Shown: positions 25,650 through 34,375 of the stretch, piece by piece | Position numbering within the stretch: position 1 is the stretch's first letter | Layout of the letters: the number at the start of each line of letters is the position of its first letter | Position numbers and translations under genes: made by a program | The notes under the pieces: model-generated | The model's input: the letters and a program-made list of their open reading frames with translations, nothing else | Databases searched by the model: none | Told to the model about the DNA's origin: nothing | Assembly: GCA_002256985.1 (NCBI GenBank) | Contig: NCGO01000002.1 | Span: 62,001-126,000, forward strand | Source: Novosphingobium sp. 28-62-57 | Lineage (GTDB): Bacteria; Pseudomonadota; Alphaproteobacteria; Sphingomonadales; Sphingomonadaceae | DNA length: 64,000 bases | Reading direction: 5' to 3'

Positions 25650-26762
25650 ATGAAGCTCGCCGTCTACAATGTCGAAAACCTGTTCGATCGCGCCAAGGCG
25701 ATGAATCTCGATAGTTGGGCGGATGGTCGTCCGGTCCTCGAAAAGTTTGCCGCTCTCAACGCGCTGCTGGGCCAAAGCCTTTATAGTGACGCGGATCGGA
25801 CAGCCATGGCGGATCTGATGATCGCGCTTGGTCTGGAGAAGTCCGATACTGGCCCGTTTGTGCTGCTCCGGCGCAACCGAGGCGGCCTGTTGCGGCGGCC
25901 CAAAACGGGCGGGATCGTGGTCGATGCCAAGGGGCGCGCCGATTGGGTGGGTTCGCTGGAACTGCGCGATGAACCGGTGAACGAACATGCCATGCGCAAC
26001 ACGGCCCGCGTGATGAGCGATCTTGGGGCCGATGTGCTGGGCGTGATCGAAGCCGAAAGCCGCCCGGTTCTGGCCGCCTTCAACGCCGAAGTTCTGCCCG
26101 CGGTTGGCGGCAATCCGTTCCGCCACGTGATGCTGATCGATGGCAATGATGAGCGTGGAATCGATGTCGGCCTGATGAGCCGCGAGGGGTTCCCCATCGG
26201 CGCGCTGCGGAGCCATGTCGATGATCGTCTGCCCAATGGACAGCCGGTATTCTCGCGCGATTGCGCCCAGTTCGAGATTACGACACCCAGTGGCGCCTCG
26301 TTGCTGGTGCTGGTCAACCATCTGAAAAGCAAAGGCTATGGCGGCAAAGCTGCTTCCGATGCCAAGCGCAAGGCGCAGGCTGAGCGCATTGCCGAAATCT
26401 ACCGCAACCATATCGCCAACGGTGTGCAGAATATCGCCATCATCGGCGACCTGAACGACACGCCCGACAGCGATCCGCTCTCACCGCTGCTGCAGGGCAC
26501 CGATCTGCAGGACATCTTCGTCCACCCGGCGTTCGATGATGGCGGCTATCCCGGCACCTATGATCTGTGCAACGCGGGCAACAAGATCGATTACATGCTG
26601 CTGTCCCCGGCGCTCTTCAACCGCGTCCAAGCTGGCGGCGTTTTCCGCAAGGGCATGTGGCCCGGATCGCGCCCCCGGCGCTGGGAGGCTTATGCAGAGG
26701 TCACTCGCCCGGTTGAGGCAGGTTCGGATCATGCCGCAATCTGGGCGGATATCGATATCTGA
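25650..26762 (+). CDS. Endonuclease/exonuclease/phosphatase-fold protein
   Basis: 370 aa, cytosolic (no signal peptide). Fold-defining motifs: YNVENLFDR near the N-terminus, catalytic E in VIEAES, VNHLKSKGYGG, GDLNDTPDSDPL, KIDYMLLS and the terminal GSDHAAIWADI. These are the Mg-dependent phosphodiesterase residues shared by exonuclease III, DNase I-like nucleases and inositol-phosphate phosphatases. Between the first motif and the catalytic Glu there is a ~100-residue segment, including the basic RRNRGGLLRRPKTGG, that is longer than in exonuclease III. Substrate unknown. ATG at 25650 with GTAGGAGAG upstream; the GTG directly before it is a less likely start. Confidence 0.85.
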   Translation: MKLAVYNVENLFDRAKAMNLDSWADGRPVLEKFAALNALLGQSLYSDADRTAMADLMIALGLEKSDTGPFVLLRRNRGGLLRRPKTGGIVVDAKGRADWVGSLELRDEPVNEHAMRNTARVMSDLGADVLGVIEAESRPVLAAFNAEVLPAVGGNPFRHVMLIDGNDERGIDVGLMSREGFPIGALRSHVDDRLPNGQPVFSRDCAQFEITTPSGASLLVLVNHLKSKGYGGKAASDAKRKAQAERIAEIYRNHIANGVQNIAIIGDLNDTPDSDPLSPLLQGTDLQDIFVHPAFDDGGYPGTYDLCNAGNKIDYMLLSPALFNRVQAGGVFRKGMWPGSRPRRWEAYAEVTRPVEAGSDHAAIWADIDI

Positions 26763-26800
26763 GGCCCGCCGCAGCGCCCCCATTTTCGGCTTGCCGCATA

Positions 26801-26851
26801 AAACTCTCTCTTTGCGGTAGAGTTTAAAATCTTCCTTTCGGGTAGAGTTTA
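26801..26851 (+). promoter_or_regulatory. Tandem GGTAGAGTTTA repeat / hairpin upstream of the exporter gene
   Basis: AAACTCT (26801-26807) pairs with AGAGTTT (26819-26825). The unit TTTGCGGTAGAGTTTA (26811-26826) is repeated 25 bp later as TTTCGGGTAGAGTTTA (26836-26851). This AT-rich patch stands out between GC-rich genes and lies 40 bp before the exporter start. It could be an operator with two direct half-sites, or a leader hairpin. Confidence 0.45.
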
Positions 26852-26891
26852 ATCTCTCTATGCCTCGCGCTCGAACAGGTGGGGGCTTGCG

Positions 26892-27659
26892 ATGGATTTT
26901 CTGGCCGGTATCGATCTCTCGGCGCTGCTGCCCTTTATCGCGGTCGGCTTTGCCGCGCAGATGATTGATGGCGCTCTGGGCATGGCCTTCGGGGTGATTT
27001 CGAACACGCTGATGGTCGGCGTGCTCGGCGTTCCGCCAGCGCTGGCCTCGCAGCGCGTGCATATCGTCGAATGCTTTACCACGGCCACTTCAGGCATCAG
27101 CCACCTGATCCACGGGAATGTCGACAGGAAGCTGTTCTTCCGCCTGCTCCTGCCCGGTATGGCCGGTGGCATCGTGGGGGCCTATGTCCTGTCCTCGCTC
27201 GATGCCTCGGTGGTCAAGCCCTGGGTGCTGACCTATCTTGCCGGGATTGGCCTCTATCTGCTGGTGCGCGGCATCCTCTACCCGCCAAAGTTGCGCGATG
27301 CCCGGTGGGTGGCCCCGCTTGGCCTTGCCGGGGGGTTTCTGGATGCTGCGGGCGGTGGCGGCTGGGGGCCGGTGGTTACCTCCAACTTGCTCATTCAGGG
27401 CGCAGACCCGCGCAAGGTCGTTGGCACGGTCAACACGGTCGAGTTCTTCCTGACGCTCACCGTCTCGGCCACGTTCATCTGGCAGATCGGCGTGGCGGAT
27501 CTGGCCGGGCCAACGCTCGGCTTCCTGATCGGTGGCGTCGCGGCTGCTCCGTTTGGCGCATGGGCGGCAAAGCACATTCCGGCCAAGACCATGCTGATCA
27601 TGGTCGGTGCCGTCCTGTCGCTGACCAGCGCCTATGGTGCCTACAGCGCCTTTGGTTAG
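26892..27659 (+). CDS. TauE/SafE (TSUP) family exporter
   Basis: 255 aa inner-membrane protein with about eight hydrophobic segments and the typical duplicated TSUP start (LPFIAVGFAAQMIDGALGMA) and middle (PLGLAGGFLDAAGGGGWGPV). The family transports sulfite, sulfoacetate and related anions. The substrate here is not evident, because no sulfur-metabolism genes adjoin it. Start at ATG 26892 with GGGGG upstream. The preceding leader has a tandem repeat (26801-26851) that may control it. Confidence 0.9.
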   Translation: MDFLAGIDLSALLPFIAVGFAAQMIDGALGMAFGVISNTLMVGVLGVPPALASQRVHIVECFTTATSGISHLIHGNVDRKLFFRLLLPGMAGGIVGAYVLSSLDASVVKPWVLTYLAGIGLYLLVRGILYPPKLRDARWVAPLGLAGGFLDAAGGGGWGPVVTSNLLIQGADPRKVVGTVNTVEFFLTLTVSATFIWQIGVADLAGPTLGFLIGGVAAAPFGAWAAKHIPAKTMLIMVGAVLSLTSAYGAYSAFG

Positions 27660-27752
27660 CACGGGCCGCCCGGTTACCCGCCGTTAACCACGTTGTGCGA
27701 TGAATGGTCCGCTGCCGCCCCCTCAAGGCTCTGGCAGCAGGAGGGCAAGACG

Positions 27753-28280
27753 ATGGCGCGGTTTGATGCAAGCGGCATGACCATTTCCGAAATGCGCGAA
27801 TTTGCCAGCTTTGCGCCGGGCGAACAGCGCTATATCCGCCGCAGCCTGGATATCGCGCTGGGCCGGGGCAATGCCTTGCAACGCTGGGCGCGCAGTGGCG
27901 ATGAAGAACGCTCGATCCGCGATCAGGCCGCGCTCTATGCCGAAATCCCGATGCTGCGCCAGTTGCTGCGCCATGTCGAAGGGCTGGACAGCCTGGAACC
28001 GTTCATCGGCCCGCTGATCCGCCTGACCGCCTATGATCTGGCGCAAGATCGCCTGACCGGATTTTCGGCCTACCGCTTCCTCTATGAACGCCTGTTGGGC
28101 GCAGAGGCGCGGCCGTGGCTGCCCGGCGCGTTCTGCGGAGCCGCAGCGCTGCCGGTGATCCGCCCGGACCGCCGCCGCAACCTGCTCCAATCGATCAGCG
28201 AAGCCGCCGCCACCGCCCATGGCTGGTCCACCCGCGCGCCGATGTTCTATCCTGAATTCGTGGAAGCCGAAGCCGCGTAA
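27753..28280 (+). CDS. Conserved hypothetical protein
   Basis: 175 aa, family not recognised. Start chosen at the ATG at 27753 because AGGAGGG lies just upstream; a longer form from 27693 is possible. The sequence is soluble, helical and arginine-rich, with no signal peptide or membrane span. Segments such as PGEQRYIRRSLDIALGRGNA and DLAQDRLTGFSAYRFLYERL could form helical hairpins. It sits between the exporter and the convergent nadB, whose stop is 3 bp away. No functional clue from context. Confidence 0.75.
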   Translation: MARFDASGMTISEMREFASFAPGEQRYIRRSLDIALGRGNALQRWARSGDEERSIRDQAALYAEIPMLRQLLRHVEGLDSLEPFIGPLIRLTAYDLAQDRLTGFSAYRFLYERLLGAEARPWLPGAFCGAAALPVIRPDRRRNLLQSISEAAATAHGWSTRAPMFYPEFVEAEAA

Positions 28281-28283
28281 CGG

Positions 28284-29918
28284 TTACGGCACCAAAACCG
28301 TGTCGCGCGCTTCCGCATCCGTCTGCGGATAGTCCAACGTATAGTGCAGCCCCCGGCTTTCATGCCGCGCCCGGGCTGACCGCACGATCAGGTCGGCGCT
28401 TTGCAACAAGTTACGCAGTTCGATCAGGTCCGTGGTCACACGGAAATGGCCGTAATAGTCGTTCACTTCCTCGGTCAGCAGGGCAATGCGGTGCGCTGCG
28501 CGCTCCAGCCGCTTGTCAGTGCGCACGATGCCGACATAGTTCCACATGAACCGGCGGATTTCGGTCCAGTTCTGCTTGATCACCACTTCCTCGTCCGAAT
28601 CGGTGACCCGGCTTTCATCCCACGCCTGCACCTGTGGCGGTGCATCGAAGCTGTCCCAGCGCCGCAGAATGTCGCGCGCCGCCGCATCGCCAAACACAAA
28701 GCATTCAAGCAGCGAATTCGACGCCAGACGATTGGCCCCATGCAGCCCGCTTTCGGTGCATTCGCCCGCGGCATAAAGCCCCGGCAGATCGGTCCGCCCG
28801 TCCAGATCGATCAGCACGCCCCCGCAAGTATAGTGCTGTGCGGGCACCACCGGGATCGGGTCGATGGTCATGTCGATGCCCAGCCCGATCAGCTTGTCGT
28901 GAATGTTCGGGAAATGCCCGCGCACAAAATCGGCGGGCATATGGCTGATATCCAGATGCACGTAATCAAGGCCAAAGCGCTTGATCTCGGCGTCGATCGC
29001 GCGGGCCACCACATCGCGTGGGGCCAGTTCCATCCGCTCTGCATCATAAAACGCCATGAAGCGCTTGCCGGTGCGCGGATTGATCAGCCGCCCGCCCTCA
29101 CCCCGCACCGCCTCGGTGATCAGGAAGTTCTTGACGTCTAGATTGTACAGGCAGGTCGGGTGGAACTGCATCATTTCCATGTTGGAAACGCGCGCGCCCG
29201 CGCGCCAGGCCATGGCAATGCCATCGCCGGTGGCCCCGCTGGGCGCGGTGCTGAAACGGTAGACGCGGCCTGCGCCACCAGTGGCCAGTATCGTCGCCCG
29301 CGCCGTGTGCGCTTCCACTTTGCCGCTCGCCTCGTTCAGCGCATAGACGCCCCATACGCGGCCTGACCCCGAATAGCGCGCCGCCTCGTGCCGCCCGGTG
29401 ATCAGATCAATGCAGGTGCGCCCCGGCAGCAGCGTAACATTGGGGTGTTCGCGCGCAGCTTTCAGCAGCGCCTGCTGCACCGCCGCGCCCGTGGCATCAT
29501 CCACATGCACGATCCGGCGGTGTGAATGGCCGCCCTCGCGCGTCAGGTGCAGCGCGCCTGCTTCAGCATTGAACGGCACACCGAGTTCTTCAAGCCGCGC
29601 GATGGCCTGTGGCGCATTTTCGACCACGAACTCCACCGTCTCGCGCCGATTCAGTCCGGCCCCTGCCACCATCGTATCGCGAATATGATCGTCGAAAGTG
29701 TCGCCTTCATCCAGCACGGCGGCAATGCCGCCCTGTGCCCAGTTGGTCGATCCGCCATCCAGCGCGCCCTTGGCCAGCACGAGCACGCGGCACTTTTCGG
29801 CCAGAACAAGGGCAGCGGTCAGACCCGCCGCGCCCGAACCGATAATCAGGACATCATGCCCGGCGACCGATCCTTCACTAGCCGCATTGCTGCAATCCGC
29901 AACGCTCTGGCTGTTCAT
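28284..29918 (-). CDS. nadB: L-aspartate oxidase
   Basis: FAD enzyme that oxidises aspartate to iminoaspartate, the first step of de novo NAD synthesis. 544 aa from the ATG at 29918, preceded by GGGAG; an ATG 11 codons upstream lacks a good site. FAD motif GSGAAGLTAALVLA near residue 24, the GSTNWAQGGIAAV flavin loop, REGGHSHRRI, the fumarate-reductase-like active-site segment MEMMQFHPTCLYN and the second flavin region AAGECTESGLHGANRLASNS are all present. The nadA and nadC genes that usually accompany it are not in the window. Confidence 0.96.
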   Translation of the reverse strand: MNSQSVADCSNAASEGSVAGHDVLIIGSGAAGLTAALVLAEKCRVLVLAKGALDGGSTNWAQGGIAAVLDEGDTFDDHIRDTMVAGAGLNRRETVEFVVENAPQAIARLEELGVPFNAEAGALHLTREGGHSHRRIVHVDDATGAAVQQALLKAAREHPNVTLLPGRTCIDLITGRHEAARYSGSGRVWGVYALNEASGKVEAHTARATILATGGAGRVYRFSTAPSGATGDGIAMAWRAGARVSNMEMMQFHPTCLYNLDVKNFLITEAVRGEGGRLINPRTGKRFMAFYDAERMELAPRDVVARAIDAEIKRFGLDYVHLDISHMPADFVRGHFPNIHDKLIGLGIDMTIDPIPVVPAQHYTCGGVLIDLDGRTDLPGLYAAGECTESGLHGANRLASNSLLECFVFGDAAARDILRRWDSFDAPPQVQAWDESRVTDSDEEVVIKQNWTEIRRFMWNYVGIVRTDKRLERAAHRIALLTEEVNDYYGHFRVTTDLIELRNLLQSADLIVRSARARHESRGLHYTLDYPQTDAEARDTVLVP

Positions 29919-30097
29919 GCAACACTCCCTTCGCGTGTCGCCAACCGACACTGGCCGACCGCACTACGCTTTGGCCGGATCGAAGGAAAGTGGCAGACCG
30001 TACATTTGCAAGTGCAAGATAACGCTTAGACTATGAAAATTATCGGAATTTTTAATCAAATTTGACCCTTGCCAGCCTGTTCTTCGCAGTCGCAACA

Positions 30098-30112
30098 TGA
30101 TAAGTATTATCA
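30098..30112. promoter_or_regulatory. Fur-box-like 15-bp palindrome
   Basis: TGATAAGTATTATCA matches 14 of 15 positions of the 7-1-7 Fur consensus (TGATAATNATTATCA) and is 31 bp before the start of a small CxxC protein. The nadB start lies 180 bp away on the other strand, so either or both promoters could be regulated. Iron control is an inference from the motif alone. Confidence 0.45.
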
Positions 30113-30143
30113 CTTACAAACTCTAGGGTGGGCGGAGTAGGTA

Positions 30144-30326
30144 ATGGCAGGTTCACGATTTTTCTGTTTGTTCAACCGGCACAGGCCAAACCGGGAAACC
30201 GTGGAATGGAATGGCCAAGCCTTTGTTGGCACATGCCGCCACTGTCAGGCATCGATCCGTCGGCAGGACGGCGGTGGCTGGCGGCGACGCGTTGGGGACG
30301 AAACGCCTATTTTCAACGCCGAATGA
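30144..30326 (+). CDS. Small protein with a CxxC motif
   Basis: 60 aa, short and basic. An N-terminal CLF segment is followed by RHRPNRETVEWNGQAFVGTC and then RHCQASIRR, giving one CxxC pair (CRHC) plus a further Cys, typical of small zinc-ribbon-like proteins. An upstream GGAG (GGGCGGAGTAGGTA-ATG) supports the start. A Fur-like palindrome lies 31 bp upstream. I do not know the family by name. Coding status is supported by the ribosome-binding site and the isolated intergenic position, but homology would decide. Confidence 0.55.
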   Translation: MAGSRFFCLFNRHRPNRETVEWNGQAFVGTCRHCQASIRRQDGGGWRRRVGDETPIFNAE

Positions 30327-30398
30327 CCCGCGCCAACCGGTCAGCGCTCATCGCGCGCGGCGTTTAACGATTATGCCGCTTCGCGCGACGTATTAAGG

Positions 30399-31358
30399 TT
30401 ATGCCGCTTCACGCGGCTGGCTGGTCAGTGTGACAAACACGTCCTCAAGATCGGCCTCGCGGGTGGATACGTCGACGATGGCATAGCCCTGGCCTTGCAC
30501 CAGGCTCATCACTTCGCCGGCGTTCATCGCGTCCTTGTCATACCCGATCTCGATCTGCCGCTCCCCCAAAGTCACACTTTTCAGGAACGCAGGATGCTGC
30601 GGCGCAACATCGACATCACGGTCAAGCGTCAGGACCACGATCTTCTCGCGGGCCATGTCCACCAGTTCGCGCGTGGGCTTGTTGGCGATCAGCTTGCCGT
30701 GGTTGATGATGGCGATCCGGTCACACAGCTCTTCGGCTTCCTCAAGGTAATGCGTGGTCAGCACCACCGTCACCCCGTCGCGGTTCATCGCACCCACCAG
30801 TTCCCACAACTGCCGCCGCAATTCCACGTCCACCCCGGCGGTCGGCTCGTCCAGCACCAGCACCGGCGGGGCGTGAACCATGGCCTTGGCAATCAGCAGG
30901 CGGCGCTTCATCCCGCCAGACAGCGACCGTGCATAAGCATCGGCTTTGTCGGACAGATGCACCGCGCGCAGCAGATCCACCGTCCGCCGCAGCGATTTGG
31001 GCACGCCATAGAGCCCGGCCTGATTTTCCAGCACTTCGGCAGGGGTAAAGAACGGATCGAACACGATTTCCTGCGGCACAATCCCGATAGAGGCCTTGGC
31101 GTTGCGCACATCGCGATCGATATCGTGGCCCCAGATTTCCACCGTGCCCGATGTCTTCATCACCAGGCCCGCCAGCGTATTGATCAACGTGGATTTGCCC
31201 GCACCATTCGGCCCCAGCAGCCCGAATATCTGTCCCTGCGGCACATCAAAACTCACCCCATCCAGCGCCAGCTTGCCCGCAGACTTTGCGGTGGGCGCAT
31301 AGCGCTTTACCAGATCGCGGATACGGATGGCGGGGGCAGGATTTTCAACTGAAGACAT
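30399..31358 (-). CDS. ABC transporter ATP-binding protein (ABC-2 type)
   Basis: 319 aa. Walker [21 protein letters not shown]-loop [11 protein letters not shown], signature [15 protein letters not shown], Walker [13 protein letters not shown] and the H-loop [15 protein letters not shown] are intact, followed by a C-terminal regulatory tail of ~80 residues. This pattern matches ATPases of drug, Nod-factor or polysaccharide ABC-2 exporters. The ATG at 31358 is chosen; a longer reading of 100 codons would run antisense through the zinc-ribbon gene and is rejected. No permease gene adjoins it, so the partner is elsewhere or the gene is an orphan. Confidence 0.88.
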   Translation of the reverse strand: MSSVENPAPAIRIRDLVKRYAPTAKSAGKLALDGVSFDVPQGQIFGLLGPNGAGKSTLINTLAGLVMKTSGTVEIWGHDIDRDVRNAKASIGIVPQEIVFDPFFTPAEVLENQAGLYGVPKSLRRTVDLLRAVHLSDKADAYARSLSGGMKRRLLIAKAMVHAPPVLVLDEPTAGVDVELRRQLWELVGAMNRDGVTVVLTTHYLEEAEELCDRIAIINHGKLIANKPTRELVDMAREKIVVLTLDRDVDVAPQHPAFLKSVTLGERQIEIGYDKDAMNAGEVMSLVQGQGYAIVDVSTREADLEDVFVTLTSQPREAA

Positions 31359-31430
31359 GAAGCGCTGCCTGCACCACCACGCGCCAAAACGCAATTGTCT
31401 GCACGGCGCAGATTTGCTAGCCGCGTGCCC

Positions 31431-31631
31431 ATGATGCAGGCACCCGAAACCGTCTATACCGATCACCACCGCGTCAAATGCGATGGCGCCTCCGATATCC
31501 GCGGCGGCGCAGCGCTCGGCCACCCGCGCGTCTGGCTGGAAATTGACGAGCGCGGCTTTGTCGAATGCGGCTATTGCGACAAGCGCTTCGTGCTGAAGGG
31601 CGGCCCGGCAGACAACGCACAGGCTGCCTGA
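31431..31631 (+). CDS. Zinc-finger (zf-CHCC, NDUFS6-like) protein
   Basis: 66 aa. The zf-CHCC pattern is clear: VKCDG, then [20 protein letters not shown] and DKRF, giving Cys/His/Cys/Cys zinc ligands. In alphaproteobacteria and mitochondria this domain belongs to an accessory subunit of respiratory complex I (NDUFS6). Two ATGs (31431, 31434) are possible. It is divergent from the ABC ATPase gene with a 72-bp gap. Complex I genes are not in the window, so the role rests on the domain. Confidence 0.85.
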   Translation: MMQAPETVYTDHHRVKCDGASDIRGGAALGHPRVWLEIDERGFVECGYCDKRFVLKGGPADNAQAA

Positions 31632-31636
31632 ACCCG

Positions 31637-31810
31637 GATGCTTCGACAAGCTCAGCATGAGCGGTTTGAGTAATCTTGAGCGGTTTGAGTAAGCTGATGC
31701 AGCCTCAAAAACCCTGCTCAGCTTGAGCGGCTGGGGTAAATTGCGGTTTCCAATAACCCCCGCTCATCCTGAGCCTGTCGAAGGATCATCCTGAGCCTGT
31801 CGAAGGATGC
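31637..31810. repeat. Cluster of family F repeats, including a tandem duplication
   Basis: CTTCGACAAGCTCAGCATGA(GCGG) at ~31640 is followed by a tandem AGCGGTTTGAGTAA motif. An inverted arm CCGCTCATCCTGAGCCTGTC(GAAGG) then has its last ~22 bp (ATCCTGAGCCTGTCGAAGG) repeated directly. These fill most of the 227-bp gap between the zinc-finger gene and tldD. No gene seen there. Confidence 0.75.
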
Positions 31811-31858
31811 CCGACAAGCAGCCTTCCCCCCGGCCCCAACCCACCCTATATCGGTAAC

Positions 31859-33298
31859 ATGACCGATATCGACACCCGCTCGCTGCTCTACCGCTCTGGC
31901 CTGCTCACCCCGGCTGAGGCGCAGGCGCTTACCGCCAATGCGCTGAAATCGTGCGACGATGGCGAGCTTTACCTGCAATTCATCGCCAGCGAGAGCTTCG
32001 GCTTTGATGACGGTCGACTGAAAACGGCAGACTATTCGCGCGATGCGGGCTTCGGCCTGCGCGGCGTTTCGGGCGAGATGACCGGATTTGCCCACGCGAA
32101 CGAGATTTCCGCCGCCGCCATCGCCCGCGCAGGCGAAACGCTCAAGCTGCTCGATCCCGCACAGGGCCAGCCCGCCCCTGCCCCGCGCAGCAGCAATCGC
32201 CACCTCTATACCGAAGCCTCGCCTCTGGATGCCGTGCCGTTCGAGGCCAAGGTCAAACTGCTCGAATCGATCGATGCCGCCGCCCGCGCGCGCGATCCGC
32301 GCGTGGCGCAAGTCTCGGCCTCGCTGGCCGGGTCATGGTCGGTGGTGGAAATCGTGCGTGCCGATGGCTTTGTCGCGCATGATGTGCGCCCGCTGGTGCG
32401 GCTCAACGTGTCCATCGTGGCCGAACACAACGGACGGCGCGAAACCGGCTCCTTCGGCATCGGCGGTCGCCGCCTCTATGACGATCTGTTCGCCCCCGAA
32501 ACATGGAACCGCGCAATTGACGAGGCACTGGCCCAAGCGCTGGTGAACCTCGAATCGGTGGCCGCTCCTGCGGGCGAGATGACCGTGCTGCTCGGCCCCG
32601 GCTGGCCCGGTGTGCTGCTGCATGAAGCGGTCGGCCACGGACTGGAAGGCGATTTCAACCGCAAGGGCACCAGCGCCTTTTCTGGCCGCATTGGCGAACG
32701 CGTGGCCGCGCCCGGCGTCACCGTGGTCGATGATGGCACGCTTTTGGGCGTCAACGGACAGGGCCGTCGCGGATCGCTCTCCATCGATGATGAAGGCACG
32801 CCCACGCAGGAAAACGTGCTGATCGAAGACGGCATCCTCAAGGGCTATATCCACGACCGGCTGAACGCGCGGCTGATGGGCGTGGCCCCAACCGGCAACG
32901 GGCGGCGCGAGAATTTCGCCCATGCCCCCATGCCGCGCATGACCAACACCTTCATGCGCGCCGGGAATGATGATCCCGCCGAGCTTCTGTCGCGCGTCAA
33001 GAACGGCATCTTCGCCAAGTCCTTCGGCGGCGGTCAGGTGGATATCACCAGCGGCAAGTTCGTGTTCTCCTGCACCGAGGCCTATCGCATCGAGAACGGC
33101 AAGCTGGGTGCCCCGATCAAGGGCGCCACGCTGATCGGCGATGGCCCCACTTGCCTGACCAAAGTCACCGGCATCGGCAACGATCTCGCGCTCGACGAAG
33201 GCGTGGGCGTGTGCGGCAAGGGTGGGCAGAGCGTGCCCGCAGGCGTCGGCCAGCCGACCTTGCTGGTCGAAGGGCTGACGGTGGGCGGAACCGCCTGA
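31859..33298 (+). CDS. tldD: TldD metallopeptidase
   Basis: Catalytic subunit of the TldD/TldE protease. 479 aa. The zinc-binding motif HEAVGHGLEGD (HExxxH) is at about residues 258-268, with downstream conserved segments SIDDEGTPTQENVLIEDG and MTNTFMRAG. The N-terminal half (about residues 15-210) matches the first TldD/PmbA domain. The TldE/PmbA subunit is encoded at 11459-12805 on the other strand, so the pair is unlinked here. The ATG at 31859 is the only good start. Confidence 0.95.
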   Translation: MTDIDTRSLLYRSGLLTPAEAQALTANALKSCDDGELYLQFIASESFGFDDGRLKTADYSRDAGFGLRGVSGEMTGFAHANEISAAAIARAGETLKLLDPAQGQPAPAPRSSNRHLYTEASPLDAVPFEAKVKLLESIDAAARARDPRVAQVSASLAGSWSVVEIVRADGFVAHDVRPLVRLNVSIVAEHNGRRETGSFGIGGRRLYDDLFAPETWNRAIDEALAQALVNLESVAAPAGEMTVLLGPGWPGVLLHEAVGHGLEGDFNRKGTSAFSGRIGERVAAPGVTVVDDGTLLGVNGQGRRGSLSIDDEGTPTQENVLIEDGILKGYIHDRLNARLMGVAPTGNGRRENFAHAPMPRMTNTFMRAGNDDPAELLSRVKNGIFAKSFGGGQVDITSGKFVFSCTEAYRIENGKLGAPIKGATLIGDGPTCLTKVTGIGNDLALDEGVGVCGKGGQSVPAGVGQPTLLVEGLTVGGTA

Positions 33299-33392
33299 AA
33301 AGGGTTCAGGCGCTTCGTGCGTTGATTGGTCAGCCCGGGTTCAGCCGACTCGGGCTATCGATCAACGATCGACCTGAAAGGAAGTGCCAGTC

Positions 33393-33815
33393 ATGAAGAA
33401 TACCGCCAGCAAGTTTGCTGCGGCACTCGCCGCCGGATCGCTGCTCCTCATCGGAGCCGCCGCCGACGCCAAGCCGCGTCTCACGCCCGAACAACAGCTT
33501 GAAAAGACACTGGAAGGCCGCGTCGCCGGAGAGCCGGTGAACTGCATCTACCTCCCCCGCGTCCACGGCACCCGCATCTATGACAAGACGGCGATTGTCT
33601 ATGAGGCGGGCAACACGATCTGGGTCAATCGCCCGGAAGCAGGGGCCGCCACGCTTGATGACAATGACATCATGCTGACCACCCCGTTCGGCTCACAACT
33701 GTGCAATGTCGATATCGTGCGGATGATTGATCGTAATGCCGGTTTCTGGCGCGGCTCGGTCGGCCTCGGCCAGTTCGTGCCTTATACCAAGGTGAAAGCC
33801 GAAAAGGCGGGCTGA
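33393..33815 (+). CDS. Exported protein of unknown function
   Basis: 140 aa from the ATG at 33393, with GAAAGGAAGTG upstream as ribosome-binding site. Signal peptide at residues 1-26 (hydrophobic core FAAALAAGSLLLIGAAADA). The mature part is a small soluble domain with two cysteines (VNCIYLPRVHG and SQLCNVDIVR) that could form a disulfide in the periplasm. The pattern RIYDKTAIVYEAGNTIWVN suggests a beta-rich fold. It resembles short uncharacterised secreted proteins common in sphingomonads; no function is assigned. Confidence 0.8.
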   Translation: MKNTASKFAAALAAGSLLLIGAAADAKPRLTPEQQLEKTLEGRVAGEPVNCIYLPRVHGTRIYDKTAIVYEAGNTIWVNRPEAGAATLDDNDIMLTTPFGSQLCNVDIVRMIDRNAGFWRGSVGLGQFVPYTKVKAEKAG

Positions 33816-33856
33816 CAGGCTTGGAATAGCGGGCCTTGGCAGTTTAAGGCGGTGCG

Positions 33857-34369
33857 ATGATGCTCCGCCTTGCTACGCCCGCCGATGTTCCCGCCCTGTC
33901 CGATCTGGGCCGCCGCGCCTTCGTGGCCAAATTCGGCCACCTCTACAGCGCTGAAAACCTTGCGCGTTTTCTCGACGAAACGCATGCGCCTGCCACCATT
34001 TCCGCCCAGCTTGCCGATCCCGAAATGCAAATCGCGGTGATCGAGCAGGACGGCAAGATCACCAGCTTCTGCAAAATCGCGCGCACCAGCACCCTGCCGC
34101 CCCACACCCCTGCCACCGCACCGATGGAGCTGAAGCAGCTTTACACCGACCCCGACCTGATCGGACGCGGGCACGGCGCGCAGTTGATGGATTGGGCGCT
34201 GGCGCAGGCGCGCGCATGGGGCGCGGATGAAATGCAGCTTTCGGTCTATGCCGACAACCCGGAAGCCCAGCGATTCTATCGGCGCTACGGTTTGGAGAAG
34301 GTGGCGGACATCACCTTCGCCGTTGGTGACCATATTGACCCAGAATTCCTGTTCGCCGGACCGGTTTGA
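33857..34369 (+). CDS. GNAT family N-acetyltransferase
   Basis: 170 aa. GNAT fold with the acetyl-CoA-binding loop in LKQLYTDPDLIGRGHGAQLM (motif A, R/Q-x-x-G-x-G/A form) and the C-terminal ADNPEAQRFYRRYGLEKV. The start contains the usual LRLATPADVPALSDLGRRAF. Substrate cannot be predicted. It lies 41 bp after the exported protein gene on the same strand and may be co-transcribed with it. Followed by a decamer array and then ispG. Confidence 0.88.
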   Translation: MMLRLATPADVPALSDLGRRAFVAKFGHLYSAENLARFLDETHAPATISAQLADPEMQIAVIEQDGKITSFCKIARTSTLPPHTPATAPMELKQLYTDPDLIGRGHGAQLMDWALAQARAWGADEMQLSVYADNPEAQRFYRRYGLEKVADITFAVGDHIDPEFLFAGPV

Positions 34370-34375
34370 TCGCAC

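Noticed and set aside
31359..31658. 100-codon N-terminal extension of the ABC ATPase
   Set aside because: It would run antisense through the zinc-finger gene (31431-31631), and the ATG at 31358 starts just before the conserved ABC domain.
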